From assembly GCA_025201375.1 (NCBI GenBank), contig JAIWZP010000072.1:1-64000 (forward strand): a DNA stretch of 64,000 nucleotides, written 5' to 3'. Every line of letters begins with the position of its first letter. Position 1 is the first letter of the stretch. The notes under the pieces were generated by a model. That model was not told the origin of the DNA, made no database searches, and saw nothing but the letters and a program-made list of their open reading frames with translations. A program made the position numbers and the translations under genes. Shown in pieces: positions 1-10,078 of this stretch. The DNA is from Gongronella butleri (Eukaryota > Mucoromycota > Mucoromycetes > Mucorales > Cunninghamellaceae).

Positions 1-188
1 TTACTAATCAATCCAAACTTGCTATTTTGGGAAGGAGTGTAGAACTTGATGAATGAATTGACGAAAAAAATCTTGCCCGAAGTATCATAGAAGATTTCAT
101 AGGTAGGCACTTTTCTCAGTTGATCGCCGTTCGTCGCTCATCGTGCGTCACTCTTTGGACATTCTTCGTAAGTACTTGCGAGTTTCTG

Positions 189-385
189 CCATTTTGTGCG
201 CCAAAATCAAATCGTCGGAGTTACCTGTTTGGGATGCATTGATCACTCGGAGTTCGAAAAATCACAAATTTGGCATTTTCTGAGATTGAAATGTGTGACC
301 CCTGAGTGACCCCTGAATTTTTCAAAAGTGGTCGTAGCGCTTTCAGGGTTTAAGCTTTTTTGTTGCAAATTTTGTGCTGAACTAC
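189..385 (+). repeat. dispersed repeat, copy 1
   Basis: This segment closely matches 27916-28093 in the same orientation. Shared blocks include the stretch around 225-262 (GGAGTTACCTGTTTGGGATG onward) and the GAATTTTTCAAAAGTGGTCG block at 315-334. Copy 1 carries an extra 11-bp duplication of TGACCCCTGAG near 298-308 that the other copy lacks. No open frame is conserved between copies, so it is a non-coding dispersed element of unknown class. Confidence 0.75.
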
Positions 386-1161
386 CGTAGCTGTCACGAG
401 CCAGCCCTGTTCTCGCCAATTCACGCGTCAGCAAGGCCAGCGACGCGTATAACGCGGAGATGGACGCGCTTTTGACGCGTTTTGTTTGAAAAAAAAGCAA
501 GACAAGTTTTTCCTACTACCAGCCATTGACAGCCAGCGTGCTCACACCACCACACGTGCATTCCATCCATTGTCTCTTTAGCGATTGTGCGCTCATGTTT
601 TATTACGCACAATCGCGTGCACGATCATGCGGCAAGACGCCTGTCAAAATGTCACCCTGGTTTTCACCTGCTTTTCCTTTTTTACAGTAATTTCCCCTGT
701 TGTTGTCAATTCCGTTGCTCTTTGTCTTACCTTTTTTTGTATACTAAACAGTACTTTCCCATCATATACAGTATTCCATTCCTATCATCCTCGGAGACTC
801 CTTTTGGGTCGCTGTTGAGAAGAAAAAGCATAAATACGCCTCCAATTCGCATCCAGTTTCTCGTTTTCTTCTCAACAGCGACATCTCTCTCTTCTTGGCC
901 CCAACCTACAAACTCATCCTGGTCACACAGTTCCCCTCTGTTATTCTCATTGTTTGTATATTAAATATTCATGTCACCTTCTTGTCAATTCACCACCCTG
1001 GACGCCACATCGATGGATACCATTGTGGGATCCCTTGATGATGAGGGCGTGGTTGCGGGTCAAGTCGGACATGACACTAACTTCCGGGCGAGCCTTCGGC
1101 TCCAATGCTCTCCGCTACTCACCGCAGGCGGTGGTTGGTGCTGGGTCATATTTTTTTACTG

Positions 1162-1405
1162 TACATTTTCGAGTCCAAAAAAATCGGGTGGGTTCGCCTT
1201 GAGCACTGGTGGGCTATAGTTTTTAGGCCGTGAGGCAAGTTTCATTGGCGGGCAAGTAGTAGGCTGTAAATAAATTTCTTGAGGCACAACAGGCCAGCAA
1301 AGTCTGAAAACACGCATTTTTACATTTTCGTGTCCAAAAAAATCGGGTGGGTCTGTATTGAGCACTGAGCTATAGTTTACGCCACGATGCAAGTTTCATT
1401 GGCGT
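1162..1405 (+). repeat. two tandem copies of a dispersed repeat
   Basis: The segment starting TACATTTTCG at 1162 recurs at 1321, a period of about 159 bp. Both copies share the CCAAAAAAATCGGGTGGGT block, GAGCACTG, CTATAGTTT and GCAAGTTTCATTGGCG. A diverged third copy lies at 28188-28318 (AAAATCGGGCTG, GAGCACTGG, GAGGCACAAC). In both regions it lies downstream of the 189-385 type repeat, so the two may be parts of one larger element. Confidence 0.65.
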
Positions 1406-2457
1406 TTTGCGCTGAATGTGATGCAGTTAATTTTATGATATGATATCATACATTCATACTAGCTATAAGGTGTAAGTGGGATCAGCAAATTAGATTGCGA
1501 GAAAAATTCAAAAAGGTGAAAATTTGGGATTCTGGAATCTGGACGCAGAAGTTGCGTAGGAATTTTCTGTCGGATTGACACTTGCGGTATGCAGAAATTG
1601 CATTCTGTTGAGGCGCATCTGGCACGGTCAAAAGTGGAGCCGTGCAATTTTTTCTGATGTTTTATGATCGTTTTTGTGTCGGTGAGCGACTCCTTCTTGA
1701 TTTTTTTGAGAGCGACTTGATTTATGATACCGGTATCGCTCGGGCTTTCGCAGCAGGTGCTTTCATGCACGGCATGACGAGAAATTCGCACCTTTCGGTC
1801 TGTCTTATCATATGATACAGTACCAACAGTAGGCCTAGTCTGTCTTGATTTACGCTGCGGTCTGTGCTCTGTGGTGTTTGAGAAATGCGCAATTTGTTGA
1901 ACAGGATACAGGAGTACAGGACATTTCGAATACATCGACGAGTTTTTACCGCAGCTCGACAAGACCGGCGGCACAACACAGCAACACTTTGATATTGTAT
2001 CATACATACTATTGTGGCTGCTTCCTTTTTCTTGCTGCGACTTTGGCACAGGCTTACATTATGATGCAGCCACTGGGCGGCATCAAAACGCGTTTGCATT
2101 CACTGCTTCGCCACATCATCATGTCTTCTGCGCTTAAATGGCTCCAAATGTGAGCTAGTAGCTAGTGCGCAGCACCGCCACCGTTGGACGGCAAAGAGGA
2201 TGCACCATGCACCAAAAGAGAGGTGTTGCGTCGCGCGCGACTGACATGTTTATGTTGGGAGAGAGAATTATAGGTTTGATCTGTCACGCGCACGATTTTG
2301 CATGCAGACTTGGCAGCGGCCCCATCGGGCGGTGTTTTGATGCGTTCGTCATGGGGTGCATGATTTCAAAAGGGGTAGGTGTGCGTTGCCAAGGTTTTTT
2401 TTTTTTTTTTTTTGTTGCTTTTTTGCTTTTTCCCTCTCTCCCTTTTTGTTTGACACT

Positions 2458-3503
2458 ATGAACCGTCTCTTTGGATCGAGCAAAAAGACGCCCAAGCCCT
2501 CGCTGAATGAGGCGATAGCATCTGTAGGTCATTTGTGAAGCATAAAAGTCGCTGGAGGAACAAAAGCTGAAACAACCCGACCTTTTTTTAATTAGACCGA
2601 CTCGCGTGTCGATGCCATTGAGGTCAAGATTCGCAAATTGGATGCCGAGCTCACAAGGTATCGCGACCAGATGAGAAAGATGGGTAATGGACCCGGCAAG
2701 GTAAATAGAATTGACGTGAAAATGCGCGGTCGTGGGACCTGGCGCGCGGCTGACGTAGCAATTGTCCGCCCCCCTTTTTTTTATGTTTTATAGAAAGCGG
2801 TCGAGCAGCGGGCGCTGCGAGTTCTGAAGCAGAGGAAAGGATATGAGGCACAGCGCGATCATCTGCAACAGCAGTCGTTTAACATGGAACAGGCACAAAT
2901 GACGACCGAGAATCTGCGCGGCGTCATGGCGACCGTCGATGCGATGCAGACCGCCAACAAGGAGATGAAGCGACAGTACAAGAACATCAATGTCGATAAG
3001 ATTGAGGTAAGGCGTGCACCTTGCGAGCGAGAAAAAATAAAGGAGAAACGTGCTCACTTTTGCTCTTTTATCATGCAGCAAATGCAAGATGAAATGGAAG
3101 ATCTGCTAGCACAGTCGAGCGAGGTGCAAGAGATGCTTGGGCGCTCGTATGACCTGCCAGATGACGTGGACGAGGACGACCTGGCCGCCGGTAAGGACCG
3201 CTTTCCAATGTCAATGGGCAAATTGGCAACGCATTGAGCCTCATGCTCCTCTTTTTTATTTAAGAATTGGACGCGCTTGGTGATGAGCTGGCCTTTGAGG
3301 ACGAGGAGGTGCCCTCGTACCTGCAAGAAGATACCTCGGTGGATTTGCCTGAAGCCGCAGCAACCGACCCATCGAAAAAGGTAATTGGCAGATGTGTGAG
3401 AGAGTCTTGGCATCAATGTACTGACTTGTTGGTACTTTAGAAGGAGGAATTGGACGAATTTGGCCTGCCTATCAGCGCCGAGGCGCCCATGAAGGCATCG
3501 TGA
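2458..3503 (+). CDS. VPS60: ESCRT-III subunit VPS60/CHMP5
   Basis: This is a charged-MVB-protein family member. In the family, VPS60/CHMP5 acts late in multivesicular body sorting at the endosome and recruits Vta1-Vps4. Six exons read in one continuous frame: 2458-2523, 2596-2700, 2794-3006, 3079-3190, 3265-3380 and 3441-3503, giving 224 aa, the usual length. The N-terminus starts MNRLFG, characteristic of this subtype. A basic helical first half (residues 1-110) is followed by an acidic C-terminal half (DDVDEDD near residue 140, DEEVPSYL near 180) and a short tail with EFGLPISAEAP. The start follows a T-rich leader and is the only in-frame ATG. The next gene starts 266 bp downstream on the same strand. 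Family assignment is firm; exon ends are inferred from splice consensus. Confidence 0.9.
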
Positions 3504-3769
3504 ATTATTAATTGTGTAGGATTTAGGATTTTTGGAATTGGATGAAAAGCGCGTGCGCCCCCGCAAAATAAAAGCTGAAAGCCCCGCCATTTTTATTCTC
3601 TCTGTCTTTTTTTTTTCTTTTGCCACACACACACTCTCTTTTTCTTTTTCTCTACCCAAATAGACGACTTACAACAGAAACCCCCTTCTTTTTGCTGTTT
3701 TTTTCTGTTGTTCTCCTCCACTTGCTCTTTGCTAGATACTCATTTTTATTGCCGTTCCTCTGCTTTTAC

Positions 3770-6489
3770 ATGTCCTTTGATCCCTCCACGACCCTGCATA
3801 CGAACAAACCTCTGCACCGCTCTGAAACGCCCGCTTTTGACTCTTCTCTGCACCAACACGATATCCACCATGGCGACTCTCATACTCAGCTGTCCACTCC
3901 TGCAAGCACAAGCACCAGCAGCGTCGCACCTGCGGCAAGGTAAAAGCTTTTGGCAGGCTTCACGGTGTCTCAATTCGCCCAATTGACACCGTTTTTCATT
4001 TTTTTTTTTTCTGAAAGTGCGGCGCCATGCCCCATTCACGACCTCTCGGTAGAACTGCTCGCCCGCATCTTCGCTCGTCTCGATCCGGTCAGTCTAGCGG
4101 TAGCGGCGGCCACATGCCACTATTGGCGGCGGGTGATCATGGATGATATGTGCTGTAAGGGAGCAAAATGCTCAATAGATTACATGCCGCAAACTCACAT
4201 TTTCGGCTCCAATTCCAGGGAAGAATGCATTGATGGCGTTTTTTGGGCAGCTGCCATATCGGCGTTTGCGACCAGACACTTGGAAAAGCGAGTATATCCT
4301 GCGCACACATCTGCTGCGCAAGTGGGCAAAGGGCCGTGGCGCGCTCATGACGCTCAATCCGAAGATTGGCTCCATTGACTGCTCCATGGTCGACTTTCGC
4401 GACTCGTCCATGATGGTCGCCAGCTTGGGCCAAGGTAATAACAAAAAAAAAAGAGAAAAAGGGTGGCACAAGGGTGGCAAAAGAGGCTTGGCTCATACCT
4501 TGTCCTCTATGCAATAGGCACGGCTGTCCAAGGCAATCCCTCGACAGGCAAGTTAGAGCGCCACCGCTTCTATGGCTGGGAGGAAGGCATGCCATGCCCG
4601 GTTAACGCCATCAAGATGGATAGGTACGGCAAATGACGGAAAACGCGTTCTTTCAGGGGCAAATGGCTTATTTTCTCTCGTTTTTTTTTTCTTGGGTGGG
4701 TTGCCGCAGTCATCGGATCTTCTGGGGCTTGACGACGGGCTATGTGACAATGACGATTCGTGGCAAGAATTTGCACCGTCATCAGCTAAAGTCGTTTTCA
4801 AGCTTTCATCAAGGACCGGTGCAAGTGCTGTGCGCGCCCAGGTTTGCGGCAGATATTCTGCTTAGTGGCGGGCAGGATGGCGCGATCAAGGTGTGGCATG
4901 TGCCGTCGCACTCGGAGCTGATGGAGGTGTTTGGGTCGACGAGCGAAACGACGACATTGGACGCGACCGTGGACCACCACGTGGTTGCCGGCTTTGCCAA
5001 TGGCACGGTGGTGGTGTGGGACATGTATCTGAACAAGTTGCAGCAGCAGGTCAATGACGAAAATCAAGAGGAAAAGGGTGATTTTGGCCGCCGCCTGATC
5101 CATGCCCCAAAGATGAACCAAATAACGCCTGTCCACAGCGTCCATTACCAGCAGGGCAAGCTCCTTGTCACGTACAATGGCTTGCCCACCGTCTTTGTCT
5201 ATGATATTACGACGTGCGCGTGTGTCATCACCTTTGGCGACAAAATCCATACGCTCGGTGCAACCATCAGTGCGACGGCTGTCGACATGGACGTGCGTCG
5301 ATCCTTTACGGACCACACACTGCTCGACTCGCCCACGGTCTTTGACAAGAAGCCAAAACGCGTGAAAAAGGCAAATGCGACCGCTACATCGACACTGGAA
5401 GAAAATTTTGGTGAAAATCTTGCCATTGGCCCCGACATTGCGATGAGTGGCAGCCCGAGCAGTAGCAGTAGCACGAGCAGCAGCAGTGTCCATGGCACGC
5501 GCAAACATCAGCATGGTCACAGCCAATTGCATCAGCATCATCATCGTCATCATCATCATCATCATCATCATCATCAACATCAGCCTATGGTTTACGCGAC
5601 AGGCGACACGAGCGGCAATGTGGCACTGTGGTCGATAGCACAAGTGCTTGCCAAGGAGGAGGAGGATGCTTCGTCCATTGCACCGATTCAGGTGCTTCCG
5701 GGTGTGGCCGAGGCGGCGGCGATCAGCGTGATTCAAGTTGACGCGTTTAAAGTGGTGACGGGTGCGGATGATGGGTGGATCCGGTTCTTTGACCCGCTGA
5801 GTGGCGAGTTTTTGCACGCGATTGGCAACAAGATTCCCAAGCACGCGCCCGTGGACCGGTCGGACATGTCGATCATGCGCGTCAAGAGCATTGCGTGCGA
5901 CGAGTACCGCGGCGTTGCGACCGTCGGCCACAACATCAAGACATGGGACTTTAGCAGCCGCTTTGTCACGGACCGGCGCCCGCGCACTGGCAAGAAAGCA
6001 GCGCCGGCCGCGGCCATGCGTGATCAGCTCATGCACTACGAAATCAAGCAAGAAATGGTCGGACTCAAGGAAGAACTCGATGAGGAGCGCCGCCAACGCG
6101 AGCGCGATGCACGCAAGCGCAGCGAATGGACGATGCACGACATGTCCGAGGAAGAAATGGTTGCGTATGCCCTCATGCTCTCACAAGAAGGCGAAAATGT
6201 CTTTCAAACGGAAAATGACGTGCCTACCGCAGCAGCCATGGCCGCCACCCCCTCGCCGTCGCCGTCACCGCTCCCCATCGACCCTAATTACAACGAGGAC
6301 GACGCATTGATGCGCGCCGTCATGGCAAGTCTCGAAATGCATGACGATTTGCCCGCGGTGGCCACGCGCATCGACGACCTCGATCATTGGCCAGCCATTG
6401 GCCAGCCTGGCGACAGCCACGACGACGACGATGACGACGACGACGAGGAATTGCAACGCATCCTCAAGCTCAGCGAAATAGACAAATGA
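3770..6489 (+). CDS. F-box / WD40 / UIM-tail protein (SCF substrate receptor-like)
   Basis: Five exons (3770-3939, 4018-4154, 4219-4434, 4518-4623, 4710-6489) encode 802 aa. After a Ser/Thr-rich N-terminus, an F-box lies at about residues 62-102 (starts CPIHDLSVELLARIF), which in this family binds Skp1. WD40-type repeats follow, with blades such as LLSGGQDGAIKVWHV, VVAGFANGTVVVWDM, VYATGDTSGNVALWS and VVTGADDGWIRFFDP. A His-rich low-complexity loop of CAT/CAC codons (5527-5580) interrupts the propeller. After a charged coiled stretch the tail holds three UIM-like motifs: EEEMVAYALMLSQE, DDALMRAVMASLE and EELQRILKLSE. It most resembles fungal F-box/WD proteins of the Pof10 type, probably a ubiquitin-ligase adaptor that also binds ubiquitin. 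The domain calls are strong; substrate is unknown. It ends 150 bp from the convergent RPB12 gene. Confidence 0.8.
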
Positions 6490-6639
6490 ACCCCCCAAAA
6501 GATGATAAAAAAGATTCCTTTTTTATTTTTCCAAAAAGGGGCCGCGTAAAAGAGTTGATGGAGAGAAAGAGAGAGGGGAATCTGTGGCGAATGAATGTAC
6601 ATGATGCAAAAAAAGAGAGAAGAGGGTGGAATTGAACGT

Positions 6640-6946
6640 TTATCGAGCTTCGAATTGCACCACTAGAAAATAAAAAGCAAAAAATTAGTTGTTTTCCCTC
6701 GTTTCATTGGCAATGCGTGCTTACTTCGCTTGGTGCGCTTCTTGTACATGATACGGTGGCCACAGTCCTGGCAACGGATAGGCTCACGAGGCTTGAGCTG
6801 GTTCTCAGCGCCACAGTCTATGGGCAAAAAGACAAGGAATTAAGCGACAAACACGTGGATCTCGCTTATCACTGGGTTTTACCGGCACAAATGTAGCTCA
6901 TGGCCACGACGGGCTGACGAATAGGCTGGCCTTGATAGCTTTCCAT
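6640..6946 (-). CDS. RPB12: RNA polymerase I/II/III shared subunit RPABC4 (Rpb12)
   Basis: Three small exons on the minus strand (6946-6883, 6817-6725, 6662-6640) join into a 59-aa protein, too fragmented to show as one open frame. It carries the family zinc-ribbon: YICADCG at the first exon junction, then [18 protein letters not shown] and the C-terminal VQFEAR ending. The four Cys (two CxxC pairs) bind the structural zinc of this subunit, which is common to all three nuclear RNA polymerases. Introns split the codons for Asp (exon 1/2) and Met (exon 2/3) cleanly. The gene is convergent with the F-box gene and divergent from eIF2B-beta, with 174 bp between start codons, so the two probably share a promoter. 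Confidence 0.93.
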
Positions 6947-7120
6947 GGTGTGATCAAAGTGAAAAAAAACAAGAATCAAGAAAAAGAAGCAAAAAGAGGA
7001 AAAGAAAACGGCTTGGGCGGGATGACGCACTGTGACTCCGCTTTTCACCAAAAAAAAAAAAAAAAATTGCGGGCGGGTCTTCCGATTTCCTCTTTTTCTC
7101 TCCCTTTTCCACTATTTTTA

Positions 7121-8755
7121 ATGACTATCATGTTGCCTCGCCAACTGGAAGCGTCTGTGGAGGATTTTATAGCACGCCTGAAGCGACGGTAAGCCATTTT
7201 TGGACGCGACCAAGAGAGAAAAAGGGTACCAATTGCCCTTGTTTTCTCTTTTTTAACATAGCCAAGTGGTTGGGTCGTATGAGGTGGCCAAGGAGACGGC
7301 GGTGATCCTGCGGCAGGTTGTGTCGACGACGCGGTGGCGCGACGTGGACACGTTGCTCGAGACGATTACGGATGTTGGCAGCCGCCTTGCATCCGCTCAG
7401 CCCAAGGAATTGGCAGTGGGCAACATTGTGCGCCGCGTTCTCAAGGTGATTCGCGAGGTGGCGCGCGGCGAGCTGGAACACAATCTGTTGGATGCGCTTG
7501 ACGAGCAGAGTTTCTCCAATGACGACGAAAGCGACAATGACGACGCGGAAGATGATGACGATGAAAGCGACGAAGATGACCAGGAAGCGGCAGACGCGTC
7601 TTTAAAGCCGACGAAAGCGGCCCCCACGTCGACATTGCTGTCGTCCAACACAAGCAGCAACGTCGGGTCCGTGTCCGGCACCGATCGCGCGGCCCTCGCA
7701 ACGCAATCCACCATGTTCCATCTGCTCGCCGACGCCAAGGGCCCTGTCCAGCACACCGCCGAGCCCCCCAGCGTCTACAACCTCAAGCCCCTCATCATCC
7801 AGGAAATCAATGAAGAAATCATCGCAGAGCTCGAAAGCGTCTACAAGGGCATTGCCGACCAAGCCAGCGACTATATCCACGCAAAGTAAGCGAAAAATGA
7901 GAATGAAAAAGAGCGAGAGGCAAAGAGGGGGAAGGGAAAAAAAAAAACGGAAAAAAGGTGGAAAAAGAACGGAAAATGCTCATTTCGTCCTTTTTTTTTT
8001 TTTTTTCCAGCGAGGTGATCATGACGATTGGCAAATCGCGCACCGTCGAGGACTTTTTAGTGCGTGCGGCTAAGACACGCAAATTCCAGGTCATTGTCGC
8101 CGAGACGTCGCCCACGTACCAAGGCCACGACATGGCCGCCGCTCTGTCGGCCGCAGGCATTGATACCACCGTCATGGTCGACTCGGCCATCTTTGCCGCC
8201 ATGCCCCGTGTCAACAAGGTCGTCCTCGGTGCCCATGCTGGTAAAAAAAAAAAAAAAAAGAAAAAAAAACTGGAATTGGGACGCGTCTGACGCGCTTTTT
8301 TTTTTTTATTGCATTTCCCTCCGTCTAGTGCTCGCCAATGGTGGTCTGGTGGCGGTGACGGGATCGCATCTGATTGCTGCGGCTGCCAAGCACCACTCGA
8401 CACCTGTGCTTGTGTGCACCGCCCTGTACAAGCTGTCGCCGCTCTTTGCTTACGACGTGGACACATTCAACATCACCGTCGCGCCCAATGCCATCATGGA
8501 CTTCCAGCAGGGCGCCATCATCGACAAGGTCACTCTCAGCAACCCCTACTACGACTATGTCGCGCCGGAATTGGTCAGCCTCTTTGTTCACAATCTGTAA
8601 GTTTTGCGAATTTTTTTGGCCATGATCCCTCTTGCTGACCTGTCTTTTTTTCCTCTTCATTTTTTTTTTTTTTCCATCGCAGTGGCTCTGCTCCACCCAC
8701 CTACGTCTATAGATTGATCAATGACAATTACGACCCCGAAGACACCACCCTGTAA
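7121..8755 (+). CDS. GCD7: translation initiation factor eIF2B subunit beta
   Basis: Five exons (7121-7188, 7262-7885, 8011-8240, 8329-8596, 8683-8755) encode 420 aa. The protein belongs to the eIF2B alpha/beta/delta regulatory family. Within eIF2B, which exchanges GDP for GTP on eIF2, these subunits sense phosphorylated eIF2-alpha. The helical N-terminal part ([32 protein letters not shown]) is followed by a fungal-style acidic insert of Asp/Glu/Ser (about residues 100-130). The Rossmann-like C-terminal part then shows [51 protein letters not shown] and the closing [13 protein letters not shown]. Intron 8241-8328 pairs a long A run after the donor with a T run before the acceptor. Start chosen as the first in-frame [13 protein letters not shown] fits a short N-terminus. 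Confidence 0.92.
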
Positions 8756-8969
8756 AATCACATTCCTTGCATCCCCGTATCCCCCACTTTCTGTAATAAA
8801 TGGCCTTGTTTTCATAGAAATGAGAGGTGATATGTGCATGATTTTGGTCGTGGTTTCAGCCTGGGCAAGGACCGTGTGCTACCATTGAATTGACCCTTGT
8901 TCATTGTCCGAGCCAATTTTTTTTTCTTTTTCTTTCTCAATTCTTGCCTTTTTTTCTATTTTTTTCTCT

Positions 8970-10078
8970 ATGCTTCGCACAACCACCTTGGCACGCCTGG
9001 TGCCCCAGCGGCTGTGTGTCTCGTGTACGACGCGGTGCATGAATACCCGTGCTATGCCACCCGATGAATACGAGTTGCGCGTCGGCTATGGTAATAATTC
9101 GGCTCTTTCGAGACAATTTTGGCCTTTTTAGACTCTTTTTTTTTTTCGTGGGCTGACCGGTTCCTTTTTTTTTTTTTTTAAAAGCGATCTCGACGCTGCA
9201 AGAGGAGCTGCCGTCGTTTTTTTACAAGGGGTTGCAGGACCATGGGATTTATTCGCCGCACGTGGTGCTTTCGGACCCGCATTACACGCGTCTGTCGCTC
9301 AAGGGCAAAACAGCCTATCTTGGCGCGTCCGAAATGTTGCGCTGGAGCATGGACTGTTATTTTGACCAGGTCGACGTCGACATCACGCGCATCCGCGTCC
9401 TTCCCGAGGATCCGTCCGCGACACAGCCCCCAGATGCCACCGATGCGCCCTCGGACAATGCATCCTCTTTGAATCGATGCTCCCGCACTTCCTCCGCCAT
9501 GCTCTCCACCATCCCGCATCGTCATCGCATCCCGCCATCACCACCCAGTGCCGCCAACGCCGCCAATTCCTCCATTTCTGCATACACCTCATCCCTCCCA
9601 TTGCATGAGCATTCTCATCAACGCCGCCTCTTCGCTTCGCTCGCAAACGACACCCAGCTGCCCATCGTCGTGCACTACGGCGCCTCCGGATCGCATGTCA
9701 ACACGCGCCCATCCGCCAAAATTCGCTGCTTGGAAATCCGCTGGCAACTACAGGCGCGCCCACGCTCCATCTTCTCGCCAGCCACCAACAACGACGACGA
9801 ACGGCCAAGAAAGCACGTCGAGGGCGTCTTCATCTACACATTTGACGCGCAAGGGTTCATTGCAGAGCACAAAATCCAGCGTAAAGCATGATAAAAACGG
9901 AAAAACACGCGAAGCGACGCGCACCGTCTCATCCCTTTTTTTTCTTTTCTTCTTAGGCATTGAGCCCTCACCCAGCCGCCGCATCCTGCTCATGCACTCG
10001 TACGGCAGCAAAATACGCGCCTTCCTCGAGTCGCTCAAGCGTCGCACTGAGCCGGAATTGCGCCCAGGACTCGGCTGA
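8970..10078 (+). CDS. DUF2358 / C6orf136-like mitochondrial protein
   Basis: Three exons (8970-9090, 9185-9880, 9957-10078) encode 312 aa. The N-terminal 30 residues are Arg/Thr-rich without acids (MLRTTTLARLVPQRL), like a mitochondrial targeting peptide. The core begins LQEELPSFFYKGLQDHGIYS and resembles the DUF2358 pattern of plant proteins and human C6orf136: a repeated helical start, then 'DPHYTRLSLKGKTAYLGA', a strand-rich section ending with LEIRWQLQARP and GVFIYTFDAQGFIAEHKI. This looks like an NTF2-like fold. A low-complexity Ser/Pro/Asn linker of about 70 residues separates the two halves (around 9410-9600). The function of the family is not established. Family assignment rests on pattern recall and is moderately sure; gene structure is well supported. 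Confidence 0.7.

Larger units (their letters stand above)
1..2457. other. repeat-bearing spacer upstream of VPS60
   Basis: No convincing complete gene is visible in this stretch. It holds the dispersed repeat at 189-385 and the tandem repeat at 1162-1405, both listed separately. A TATA-like site (829-837) and a pyrimidine-rich leader precede an ATG at 971. That ATG opens an 82-codon frame which runs into the repeat at about 1162 and stops at 1217-1219, so it may be the 5' remnant of a gene cut by repeat insertion. The last 70 bases form the T-rich leader of VPS60. Confidence 0.5.

Noticed and set aside
1722..2153. Overlapping frames on both strands considered as a gene
   Set aside because: No conserved motif, no consistent start or splice signals; likely chance in a moderately GC-rich spacer.
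4798..6138. Long minus-strand open frame of 446 codons opposite the F-box/WD40 exon
   Set aside because: It is the mirror of a real coding exon, with His/Arg/Met-rich nonsense composition and no family features.
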